DNA of 64,000 nt from Bathynomus jamesi (Eukaryota; Arthropoda; Malacostraca; Isopoda; Cirolanidae): positions 393,501 to 457,500 of the forward strand of contig JAJOZX010001727.1 of NCBI GenBank assembly GCA_023014485.1. The letters run 5' to 3'. A model generated the notes under the pieces. The model worked only from the letters and a program-made list of their open reading frames with translations, was not told where the DNA came from and ran no database searches. Below, piece by piece: positions 9,435 through 19,534 of the stretch. Position numbers and translations under genes: made by a program. Numbering within the stretch: position 1 is the first letter of the stretch; each line of letters starts with the position of its first letter.

Positions 9435-10990
9435 TTCTAAATGCAAAAAACTTCACTTTTTTCTACGTGAAGGTCAAAATATGATAATAAAAACCCACTC
9501 TAATAAACAGAGTTTATTTCCACAACAGTTTCGATGCCCAATGGCATCCTCTTCGGGTGGATACAGAAAAACGAATCGTTTTTCTGTATCCACCCGAAGA
9601 GGATGCCAGTGGGCATCGAAACTGTCGTGGAAATAAACTCTGTCTATTATAGTGGGTTTTTATTATCATGGTTTCGTTATGTAGATGATATTTTCTCATT
9701 TTGGCCTGACCACTGGAACAACTTTGACACTTTCTTTCAGTCATTAAATAATCTTGTTCCCTCAATTAAATTTAAATATGAATGGGAGAACGACAAACAA
9801 TTACCTTTTCTAAATGTTTTGGTTATTAACGAAAGCGGAAAGCCCAATTTCACGGTCTATAGAAAACCTACTCATTGTAATTCGTACATTCATTTTTTTC
9901 ATATCATGATGAAGGGGTTAAAAGCTCAATTATTTCTTCCATGCTTCTAAGAGCACTCAGGATTTGTAGCCCACATTTGCTGGACCCGGAAAATTCAAAG
10001 ATTTGGAACATTTTTAAGGATTTGAAATATCCTGAGTGGTTTATCAGAAAGGCGTATTTTAAAGCCAGAAAATCTTTTTATGCCCCTCAGGAACCTTCAG
10101 TTAACCAAAAACAATATGTGAGTTTGCCTTACATTGCCGGCTTAGAAAGAGTAAAACCGTTGACGAAAGATTTTAAGTTTGCTTTGGCGTTCAAATATTC
10201 GTACCGTGAAAAGTAAATTGGTTAGGAATAACGTTGCAAAACAAGAGCAAGCCTGTGTCCAGCATTCCCTATAAAAGTTGTGATTTAGTATACGTAGGAG
10301 AAACTGGAAGAAATATTGAAACCCGTATTAAAGAACACAAATATGCCTTCAGAAATTGTAATACTAATAATGCTTTTTTTTATCACGCCAGCCAGAATAA
10401 TCATGCTATAGATTGGGAATCAAGTAAGGTACTTTATAACTGTAATAATTATGTCAAAAGAAAAATAATGGAATCTGTATGTATAGAACAAGAAGATAAT
10501 TTTAATTTGTGCGAAGGTACTTATAAGTTAGACCCTTTAATGAGATTCTTGGTAAAAAAATCCCTTACGGCGTCGGGTGAACGGGATCTAACCTAAGTGT
10601 GAATTTTTTAAAAATCTCTGGATCGTTTCCTTACTCGCTTTTGGTTCATTCGGCTTTTTTTTTTTTTTTCGGTAAAATGTAAATGGAATAATAAACGTAA
10701 ATGTAATAATGGAAGTAATAATTGTGGAAATAAATATAAATGTAATAATAAGGGTAATAAAATAAATGTAATAATTAGTGTAAAGGTAATAATAATAATA
10801 AATGTTAAAAAACGTAAATGCAATAATAAATACAGTAATTATGTCAACATTTCTTAATGGTCCCTGGACTGTTTTCCCTCTTGTTTTTGGTTCATTCGTT
10901 TTTCTGTATCTACCAGAAGAGGATGCCAGTGGGCATCGAAACTGTTGTGGAAATAAACTCTGTCTATTAGAGTGGGTTTTTATTATCATA
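9435..10990 (+). mobile_element. Penelope-like element with inverted terminal copies (PLE-2)
   Basis: The 5' side (9435-9577) is the element's own 3' tail in reverse, forming a hairpin with 9580-9670. Downstream are RT palm, GIY-YIG and 3' UTR, followed by a further tail at about 10880-10990. The tails carry hammerhead-like cores at 9594-9621 (CCGAAGA, a perfect GATGCC/GGCATC stem, GAAA) and 10914-10941 (CAGAAGA, same stem). Only the end of the RT survives, so the copy is 5' truncated. Confidence 0.8.
9655..10595 (+). pseudogene. Penelope-like RT/GIY-YIG polyprotein fragment
   Basis: Reads WFRYVDDIFSFW, the catalytic YVDD box of the RT palm, then LPFLNVLV and RKPTHCNSYIHF. After a frameshift near 9895-9940 it continues LRALRICSPHLLD...WFIRKAYFKARK. 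A stop and frameshift near 10216 precede the GIY-YIG domain (KSCDLVYVGETGRNIETRIKEHKYA), which ends at a TAA at 10594-10596. The first RT motifs are missing. Confidence 0.8.
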
Positions 10991-11170
10991 TTCGCCATTC
11001 AAAGAAAGTCAAATCCTTTTGATTTGTTTTACATTATATAAATATTGCAAAATGTGCTAAAACCTTATTCAGACATTTAAAACTTCGAAACTGGAAAAAA
11101 AATTACATATTATGGGCCATGAGCCAGTAACGAATAAAAGTTTGCTAAAGGTAGAATATACTGTGTATAC
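10991..11170. other. Short spacer, nothing recognised
   Basis: AT-rich intronic sequence. Confidence 0.4.
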
Positions 11171-11616
11171 ACCATAGGTTGGGAACCTGCGGCTCATCGA
11201 AGCTTTGGGTGCGGCTCGCGCACAGTCATCATGATGAAAAACAAAAAATATTAGTCTTTAGATTTCCAAACACCTGATCGACTACAATATAGTCGTTCAG
11301 ATGTTTGGAAATCTAAAGACTACTATGAAAGTACAGAATGTAGTCACTACATATTGTACTTTCATAATGATATCTTGTTTGTGTTTCAGACAGATAGAGA
11401 ACTTGATTCATTGTAGATACATTAGATACATTCATTATATATTTGTAATGTAGACTGTTGTTACTCTTTGTAATCAATCTGACGAATACACAAGTAACTT
11501 TACAGGACTTACCTCTTTATTTTCTACATTTTCTTAAGATTGAGGGTTTGTGGCTCGTTTAAGTGTATTATCATTTTGATGTAGCTCATGCTATTGAAAG
11601 GGTTCCCGACCCATGG
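11171..11616. mobile_element. hAT-type MITE with internal hairpins
   Basis: Ends accataggttgggaacc and ggttcccgacccatggt form imperfect inverted repeats of the kind seen in arthropod hAT MITEs. Inside are two hairpins: 11253-11323 (arms agtctttagatttccaaa and reverse) and about 11322-11366 (arms tatgaaagtaca and reverse). No coding capacity. Confidence 0.6.
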
Positions 11617-11625
11617 TATATAATT

Positions 11626-11857
11626 CAGTGGTGGCGAACGTATGGTATGCGTGCCCATTTGGGCACGCAATCAAATGTGCCTGGCACGCCAAAGCAAAGA
11701 AATTGTTATCCAAAAAATTAGTATAAAATAATAGACTTAATGTCTATAATTTGGTGTAATATATATAAACTTTGGTGGGCACGCGATTTTTTTTTTATGG
11801 TTTACAATTTACATGGGTTTTTTTGCCACGTGACTGTAAAAAGGTTCGCCACCCCTG
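11626..11857. mobile_element. hAT-type MITE
   Basis: Starts cagtggtggcgaacg and ends cgccacccctg, the common short-TIR hAT pattern. Internal sequence contains repeated gggcacgc motifs. About 232 bp, no ORF. Confidence 0.65.
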
Positions 11858-11960
11858 GTATATATCATTGTGTATATATGCCATAGACACATCACGATTT
11901 ATTTTGCCGTTTTCTCATTGCACAAGGGGGTGAAGGAGGAACTCTGATAGTATATATATA

Positions 11961-12684
11961 CAGGCCCGTATCCAGGGGGGGGGGCCAGAGGGGCACGTGC
12001 CCTCCCCGAAATTTCGCGAAAAAATATTTTTTTGAAGGGTTTTAATTTTTTTGCTTTTTTGTTTAATAATATAATTTTGTATAAGACGCTGCTGAACGTC
12101 AAAAGAAGAGCAGCGTAGTCAGCAAAAAATTAATATAAACAAGGGTATTTGAGTCTAGCAAAGCTAAAGTGATGTTGTTTGTGCGAGTTTATATGTGGTG
12201 TGTTGGTGGAATGCATAGCTACTGGCATAGCCGCTGGCTGTCAACACAGACCGGCATATTGTTGGTTATGTGGATTGTGCTTGTGCTAGTCTTAGTTCAT
12301 ATAGGTGTATTATTTTCGTGTTATTAACGTGAGTGTTCTCATCTTTTCAGAATTAATGAAGAAGATTACTTCATTTTTTGTGCCGATTAAGCGGCAGATA
12401 ATTGATGCTAGTGAAGGACAAAGTTCCCAAAGTGAAAATATTGTCCTAACTGAATGTGATACTACAGAACAAATTACAAATTTACCAGTGAGCAATTTCA
12501 GAGACATTCATTTGAATTTTTTTCTGAGCTTCATTTCATACATCATCTACTTGAAGTTAATGAATTTAAAGTAACGCCACCCTATGCACCCTCAATGCTC
12601 CTAGGAAGAGCTATACACACTATCTATTTTCTGAAGTTGGTGTCCCCCCCCCCCCCCGAAAAAAAAATCCTGGATACGGGCCTG
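11961..12684 (+). mobile_element. Non-autonomous hAT element, 724 bp
   Basis: Inverted ends caggcccgtatccagg and cctggatacgggcctg are near perfect. Tatatata flanks both sides, consistent with an 8-bp duplication but ambiguous inside a TA run. Poly-G and poly-C tracts sit just inside the ends. It keeps only the first exon-like part of a transposase. Confidence 0.75.
12357..12574 (+). pseudogene. hAT transposase N-terminal remnant
   Basis: Reads MKKITSFFVPIKRQ, the usual start of TTF-type zinc-finger hAT transposases, then an acidic spacer and a stop. Zinc finger, catalytic core and dimerisation domain are all deleted. Confidence 0.5.
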
Positions 12685-12700
12685 TATATATATATATATA

Positions 12701-14138
12701 GGGTGTTTCACAACCGGTCTGCCGGTGATTTGGGGGGGTGATATCGAGTAAAAAAGGTAATACAACATGGGTACTATTTCCAACCGTTGCGGAGCTACGG
12801 ACGTTTTAAACTGTGCAAACAACAAATCCCTACTTGTCTGTAATTCGATAGATGGCAGCACTGGTGGTAGTTTCGGTTAACGAAGTTACTACTACTAATC
12901 GTCAGTTTTTTCTTTCAATTGGTTCTGATCTGTGGTACGAGATACTGTGTTGCGCTAAGATGAACAATCAAAATGAATCAACAGTTCACACCCGCTGAAT
13001 ACGTTAATATCCATTTCATTTATGGATTCTGTGATGGTAACAGAAGAGCGGTAGTTGAGGAATATCGAAGACGTTTTCCGAACCGCGAATACCGAACAGG
13101 CAAGTGTTTAGTGACACACACCAGAGATTAAGGGAAACAGGGACAATTGTTTCACGTAACCAAGAACATATAGCACGACGGCCCGTTGCTGTGGAGGCGC
13201 GCATACTGGACCTAGTACAACGTAACCCATCTACCAGTGTTCGAAGGATTTCTAGACGAATTGGTGAATCGGCATCGCGTGTATGGAGAACCATACATGA
13301 TGAGGGTTTGTAATTTGTATCCCTATCATTTGCAACGTGTGTAAGCTCTTCAACCGGATGATTACGATAAACGTGTCCAATTTTGCCAGTGGATGGTTAT
13401 GCATCGCTAAATTCTTAATCACATACTGTTTAGTGATGAAGCACAATTCATTCGGGATGGAATTAACAATAGACGAAATTCCCACTTGTGGTCCGCCGAT
13501 AATCCCCACGGTATCGTTGAAGGGAACTTTCAACATCGATTCTCGGTGAATGTTTGGTGCGGTGTAATTGGAGATCAGCTGATTGGACCGTTCGTTTTGG
13601 AACAACGATTAACTGCTGATATTTATCTGAACTTCCTGACCAACGGATTGCCGCTTTTGATGGAGGACGTGCAGTTGGAGACAAGGCGCAGGATGTTCTT
13701 TCAGCACGATGGGGCGCCACCACATTTTGGTCGTCATGTTACGGATTACTTGAATCAGGGGAACAGGAATCGTTTGATTGGTCGTGCTGGTCCAATATCG
13801 TGGCCCCCGAGATCTCCGGACCTAACCCTGTTAGATTTCTTCTTATGGGGCCTTATGAAAGAGATGGTCTACAAGACCAAAGTACAAACGAGAGAGGAAT
13901 TCTTGCGTCGGATTATGGATGCCGGTGCTTACATACGAGAACACCCCGAAATGATTCAATGGGCAGTGGACTCTTGTTTGGAATGAGCAAGGCTGTGCAT
14001 TGAAAACCGAGGCGGACATTTTGAACATTTATAAGGTGTATCTCATAAAATGTAGCAATAAATACATCAGATTAATACTCTCGTTTATTTTTTCCGTGCA
14101 CCTTAAAACGTCCGTAGCTCCGCAACGGTTGGAAATAG
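12701..14138 (+). mobile_element. DD41D mariner, right end truncated
   Basis: Left end gggtgtttcacaaccggtc lies next to a TA run. A subterminal block (atttccaaccgttgcggagc, from about 12776) is repeated inverted at 14103-14136. The outer 75 bp or so of the right end are lost, so the element cannot transpose as it stands. Confidence 0.75.
12973..13986 (+). pseudogene. DD41D mariner transposase, frameshifted
   Basis: Starts MNQQFTPAEYVNIHFIYG (helix-turn-helix). The frame shifts near 13100, resumes HQRLRETGTIVSRN...RRISRRIGESASRVWRT, and is broken again near 13310 and 13345. The catalytic part keeps LFSDEAQF (first Asp), FFQHDGAPPHF (second Asp) and WPPRSPDLTLLDFFLWG (third Asp, 41 residues later). 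It ends in TGA at 13984-13986. At least three lesions make it a pseudogene. Confidence 0.8.
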
Positions 14139-14640
14139 CAACCCCCTTAGTACGCCACTGCATAGCCCTGCTTCACGTGTAGACAAGTAGACGAGTATAA
14201 AGACCCAATAATATAGGAACACGTATGTAACTTCTACAGTAGACTCGATAGTAACCTACATCAGTAGGTTACTTTGTGATTTCAGTGGGAGTCCGGCGTT
14301 AGTAGACCTGCATCAGTAAACTTACGTTGCAAAGTAAACTCAGAAAATATTTAATTTCAGAGGGTGAGCTACCTTTATTTCTGAGCATTGTCAAAACTTT
14401 GTGTCGGAATAAATCCGAGTGTCCAGAATAGTTTTTCACATGAAATAGCATTTAAACAGACCGCCAGTAGCAAAAGGTTGGGCAATCTTGGCCTAGTTAC
14501 GGCCTGCTGTATTGAAAAGGGAACCCGTGTTAGTACATTTATAATACAAGAAGAAGATCTAACTATGCCCCAAGGATGATGCCCAGGGTTTAAAACCTAA
14601 AGGATAAAAACCCCGGTGTACAAAGTAGTTTTATATTTAC
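14139..14640. other. Intronic, nothing recognised
   Basis: No ORF or repeat recognised. I searched here for the missing vanin exon (a YHK/R-type motif on the minus strand) and did not see it. Confidence 0.4.
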
Positions 14641-14840
14641 CTCGCAATTACAGCTCCTGTTCTGTCAAAAACAACTTGGGTATTGTAAGCGAAGAATCCT
14701 TTTTCAGGACAATTTTCTGAAGGGTAGAACTGCCAGGGGCCCACGGAGATTGTTTCTTCTGAGCATGGGTATAACTCAGCTAAATCAACGACTAAATATA
14801 TTTCGTTATTTTTGGCTCCGCAACTTAAAATTTCCATTGC
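14641..14840 (-). CDS. Vanin/biotinidase-like amidohydrolase, internal exon
   Basis: Flanked by tatttttcag (acceptor) and GTAAAT (donor). It encodes AMEILSCGAKNNEIYLVVDLAE...CPEKGFFAYNTQVVFDRTGAVIAR, matching the vanin segment LSCLAKNNSIYVVANI...YNTDVVFDSQGKLVARYHK. The exon stops just before the YHK motif, whose Lys is catalytic in the nitrilase fold. It begins in phase 0 and ends after two bases of an Arg codon, so the next exon should start by completing that codon. Confidence 0.85.
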
Positions 14841-15248
14841 CTGAAAAATACAAGATATTATTACGGTATAGTTTTGTCTTAATTACAGTTTTTCTATCGT
14901 AATAAAAGAATAATTTCAAACTACTAAAAATATTACAAGTAATTCGTCCTTGTTTCATTGGAGTATATTCAATTATCGTTTTTTTAAATTATTCAGACTA
15001 CACACTTTATAATTATACGCTTGATTCGACAGCTTTACACATAAAAGCTGAAAATAGGCGATAAAATCTATTGATTCGTATAAGGAATGTATCAAAACTT
15101 TAAAAAATTTTGAATTTACTGTAGGTTTTTCATATCATAAATATTATATTTTAATTTTCTATAATCCAACTCAACGATCTCTTACTTAATCAATATTTAT
15201 TAAAGAAATTGTTTGAAATAAAAATGCATCAGAAAGCCGTCTGCTTAC

Positions 15249-15404
15249 TTCAAAATGATCAAAGTCATCAGAAAAATGGCAAGGAATTATTCCATCAGAA
15301 GGGTCAGGAACATATTGAGTGTAGGTCAAAAAATTTTCTGTGTTATTTTTGTACACGTCCAGACTTTCTATTCCATATTCAGGTGTAATAAGGATATCTG
15401 CTGA
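15249..15404 (-). CDS. Vanin/biotinidase-like amidohydrolase, exon with catalytic Glu
   Basis: Acceptor ttttgaag and donor GTAAGC. It reads SADILITPEYGIESLD...YVPDPSDGIIPCHFSDDFDHFE. ILITPEYG corresponds to IIVTPEDAIYG of vanins, and its Glu is the general base of the triad. DIPDP and the following Cys are also conserved. Both ends are phase 0 and fit the neighbouring exons. Confidence 0.85.
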
Positions 15405-15677
15405 CTTCAAAACAAGAAAATTATAGAAAAAAAAAAGAATAAATTTTTCGTTTCGGATTACAAGTGGATGCCGAGTTACCGAAATAAAGACATTAAATTC
15501 TGAAAAGGATTTTTTTGTTGTTAATACGTTCACTTTTCACTTAATGCATCACTCATATGCGAGTATATTCAAATATTTAAATACTATGCTAAAAGAAGTT
15601 TACCTATTGATACATTTGACAATTTACTCATGGAGTTCGGTACATGTTATATATTATACAGTAAATGAATTCCTTAC

Positions 15678-16348
15678 TTGGTTTTTAGCCTTAACTGCGT
15701 AAGAAACAATCCTGTTAGCATTTTCTCTTATGACACCATAACCTTTCTCTTCATCGTTCCATTCACTGTAAGGCTCATATTCAAGAACCGCTCCAACATA
15801 AGTAACATTATTAAATGATAAATCATGCCCCTCTTCCGCGTTTGAAATCGTGTTTTCTCGTGTTCCTTTCGTTTGTTGTTTATCTTTTGTTTCCTTCGTA
15901 TCTACTTCATCTTCCTTTTGTTGCGTTTTTCTTCGTTCTAATGTATTTTCCCTTTTTAAATTTCCACCAAATTGTTTTACCTTGAACTGGTGAGATTTTC
16001 TTTCAGCGTTATTTTTATTTCGACCTAAATTTGCTCTCTCATTCAAATAATTTTCATCAGAGTTTTCTGCCTCAGGTGAAAGATTTGTTTCGAAGTTATT
16101 TTTGAAGGAATTTCTTGAAGGAAATCCATCATTCTCGGGAAATTCTTCATGAGATGAAAATTTTAGATGCTGATTGATTTTCGTGTCTCCATCTTTGTTG
16201 ATTCGTTTGACAAGTTTTTTAGGATGATTAAATAATTAAATAACTGATTGCCCAATTTTTTATCAGTTTCATTACCGCTCACATATATCAAAGTATCCCA
16301 TTGGACAAACAATGAAATTAAAAGGAAGCAATAAATAAAGTTTCTCAT
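15678..16348 (-). CDS. Vanin/biotinidase-like amidohydrolase, first exon with signal peptide
   Basis: ATG at 16346-16348. The first 25 or so residues (MRNFIYCFLLISLFV...) form a signal peptide. A charged low-complexity stretch follows (KETKDKQQTKGTREN), not known to me in vertebrate vanins. The exon ends NVTYVGAVLEYEPYSEW...SYAVKAKNQ, the first strand and helix of the nitrilase fold. The donor is GTAAGG in phase 0. The frame that starts at the ATG runs into a stop, while the downstream frame is entered by one base at an A6 run (T6 on plus, 16215-16220). This is either a homopolymer sequencing error or a real frameshift that breaks the gene. Confidence 0.7.
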
Positions 16349-17635
16349 TATTAAGGAACCTTTAAAAACAAGTTTTCATTAACATTAACTTAGTTTTTGA
16401 CAACAGTTAAGAAAACAACACGCAAAAGTTGGTTTCAGTTCAGGTGGAAGAGAATGTGAGAAATTAGTGAAAACACATGTTATTTTTCGCAAAGATAAGA
16501 ATGTAATGATAAAATATTGTAAATAAACTGAGCGAAGATAAAAGTACTGTATGCATGGCAACAAACCAAGAAAAATATATCACCACCACCATCATTGGCC
16601 TATTGGTATTTATTTTCCCTGTTTAATTTGGTCCTTAATTAAGCTTTAGGCTTTACCGTGGTCTCAGATTAATCATAAAAAAAAATAAAAACTTCGTAGG
16701 TAGTCATGATTATGTAATATATAAATTATTAATTATGTGATAAAACATCATTTTGTAAGTAATGAGCTTATAACATATTGTAATTAATTACAATTGTGAT
16801 TAATTATAAAATAAAGACGTCATACGTAGTTATAATTAATTAATTAAGTAATACAGTCTGTAATTATTATGTGCAAGGGGTATTTTTTTTCAGGATACAC
16901 AAACGAACTTATAGTTGAAATAAGAAATTAATTCTGTAAACAGTATACATTCAATCTTAGTTATTATAATAGGTATGAAAAGTTTGCAACGCAATTGCAC
17001 TGTATTAGTGTATTGGGTTTTCGCCTTTGGAAATTAAATGGGTAGCTAACCATCTTTCTGAAATTACAGTTCGCTGATTACGTCCAACGTTTGTACTAAT
17101 CAGATTAGGAACTTTTCTGAATTGTTTAAAAACTGAAGTTGCTCATATCATCTCTGTTCACTAGCTTACTGTGCATTATCCAAGCAAGTTAAAATCTTTA
17201 CTTAGCAAGTAGAACACTCTAAAGCCGATAGGTTAAATTTGTGCTTAGTCCTAAGGGCATTAATACGCTTATTACGATATGTTGCCATATTATCAGTCTA
17301 TGGTACTAGCCTCTATTTAAATAAAAAACAATTACTATTAATTACACTTCAACCCAACTTGAAAGTAAATAGATACTGGAAATCAGTACCAAACCGTGTG
17401 TCCAAAAGCCCAAGTGTCCAGGTTGATAACTTACATTAATCAGTCACAAAATGTAATGACGAGGCTGTTTAACCCCCTAGCAACATCTAACGGAAGGGAC
17501 TTACAGCTTTATGTGGGATCCGAACCACGCAGAGGACGGTCTCCTATCCAACTTCTCTTCAGATCCATTGTTCTTTAACTTCGCTGAACAATGGGAAGCG
17601 GTGTTACGACAATAGCCACGACGTAGTATATGGAT
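16349..17635. other. Upstream region of the vanin-like gene
   Basis: Presumed 5' flank, AT-rich. No TATA box or other promoter element could be assigned with confidence. Around 17500-17540 a gggatccgaaccacgcagag block faintly resembles the SINE tails at 35.5-36.1 kb. Confidence 0.4.
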
Positions 17636-18550
17636 CTAAGAACTTGTTTGGGGATGCTGCACTACTTTTGTAGTTATGAAGAAGACCTTGGCTAATTTGC
17701 TGCATGGATCTTCGGTGTGCTCTTTGAATGACAAGTTTGAATCGAGGGTAATTCCAGAAGTTTGGCCGGTTGAACTTGTTGAACTCGTTTTTAGGGTTAG
17801 AGGGAGCAACGTTTGTGATGACTGTATAAGCTGTATTTTTTTAATATTCAAGGAGAGTTTGTTGTCATTTAACTATACATATACTCTTTGGAGTTCATTA
17901 CTGGTAGTTGCTAGGAATGGTAATAAGTCTTTGTAAGAGGTTTTGATTGATGTATCATCTGCAGACTGGTAACAGGAAGAAAGTCCCCTGAAGCCGTAAT
18001 GTGTGAGTTTTTTTAAGAGTATGTCATGAGGTACTGTGTCAAAGTCTTTAGCAAGATCAAGTAGGATGATTATTGATTTTTTTGTCGTTTAGAATTTAGA
18101 TTACTATAAAGTTTTTCTAATACAGTATATCAGTTATTGCGTCGATGGTCGTAAAAAGCCAAATTGCGGTTTGTGTATTATTTTGTGCTTTAATATAATT
18201 ATTATATGATTACATCCTACTCTCTCATATAGGGCCTACTGTATTTTACTGACGGTTGGAAGGACGGAAATGGGTCTGTAGTTTGAAGGGGAAGTTTTAT
18301 TTCTGATTTATAAATAGGGCATACTTCGCCTCTTTCAGGCAGTCTGGGAAGACATCATTTTGGATGGATGTGTCCAGTGTACAACTTTTATTTTCCCACT
18401 GTTTTATGGCTGTCATTAAATCATGTGTCGTAGTAGGGGATAGGAATAAAGATTGTTGGAAAGAGTGACCGAGGTACGTATCGAAAGATCGCGCAGTGGA
18501 TGGGATATTAGAGGCGAGAATGCCTCGCATTTCGGTGAAAAACTCGTTGA
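17636..18550 (-). mobile_element. LINE remnant D (reverse transcriptase fragments)
   Basis: The minus strand carries decayed RT pieces. SFDTYLGHSFQQSLFLSPTTTHDLMTAIKQW lies near 18500-18380, an ADDTS palm remnant near 17960, and GITLDSNLSFKEHTE...SKLAKVFFITTKVVQH near 17760-17640. Frameshifts and a deletion between the fingers and palm destroy the gene. Confidence 0.7.
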
Positions 18551-18562
18551 AAGTTTATACAC

Positions 18563-18618
18563 AAACACACACACACACACACACACGCACACACACATCA
18601 TATATATATATATATATG
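18563..18618. repeat. Compound (CA)n-(TA)n microsatellite
   Basis: CA run with one CG interruption followed by a short TA run. Confidence 0.9.
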
Positions 18619-18621
18619 TAT

Positions 18622-19508
18622 GTATTATACCTTGCTCTCTCCTATGCTATTTAATGTGTATATTGACGGATTAATTGCTTCACTTAATGAGGCAACAATG
18701 GGATGTTGTATAGATAACAAGGATAAATAACTTAGTTTATGCCGATGATATGGTGTTAATAAGTTCCTCTGTTAAAGGTCTGGATCGGCCACTAAAAGTC
18801 TGCGAAGTGCATTCGCAGAAACGTGATATTCTTTTTAATGTTACAAAAAATAAGGTTATGCAATTTCATCCTAAAAGCTGTAATCAGTCAGTAAATATTA
18901 GGTTTAAAATGAAAGGTGAAGTAACTGAGGAAGTAAAAGAGTAAGTATTTGGGTCAAACTATCACCAGCTCCTTGAGTGATGACTCAGATATAAGAAAGC
19001 AATCTCGAAACTTTTGTGCTAAAGCGAATATGACTATAAGGAACTTCCCGGTCTGTACAAGTGAAGCTAAAGACACTCTCTTTCGTACTTTCTGCAGTAA
19101 TATATACAGACGGCAACTCTGGGTGAATTATAAAGAAGGTTCTGGCAGAACCCTAAATTTGCTGTACAACAGGTCTTTTAGACTCCTACATAAATTGCAC
19201 CCGAGATGTAACGAGACGAGCTCAATACAGTCTAATGCAAAGAATTAAAAAATCAACCAGCCCAATTAATTATCCAAGAGTCCTCATGAGTCCTGCCGTT
19301 TGTCTTCTAAGCTTTGGAATTCATGGTACGAAAACGTCTGTCTGTAGCTCCACTTAACTTTGACATTACTGTATTATTTCTAATTAATTGTATACTGTAT
19401 ATTTCTATCCTTAGTATGTGACCTGTCATTGTATTATTAATATTTGTCATATGAACTGCCAATATGGCATATGGTCTGCCAATAAACCTTTTTTTCATTT
19501 CATTTCAT
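18622..19508 (+). mobile_element. LINE remnant E (RT palm to 3' end)
   Basis: 5'-truncated LINE. It enters the RT palm at SPMLFNVYIDGLIASL, carries NLVYADDMVLISSSVKGL (catalytic YADD) and YLGQTITSSLSDDSDI, and decays to stops near 19250. Frameshifts occur near 18730 and 18945. The 3' tail ends aataaacctttttttcatttcatttcat, with a short repeated tail as in many non-LTR elements. Confidence 0.75.
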
Positions 19509-19534
19509 ATATATATATATATATACTGTAGGTA

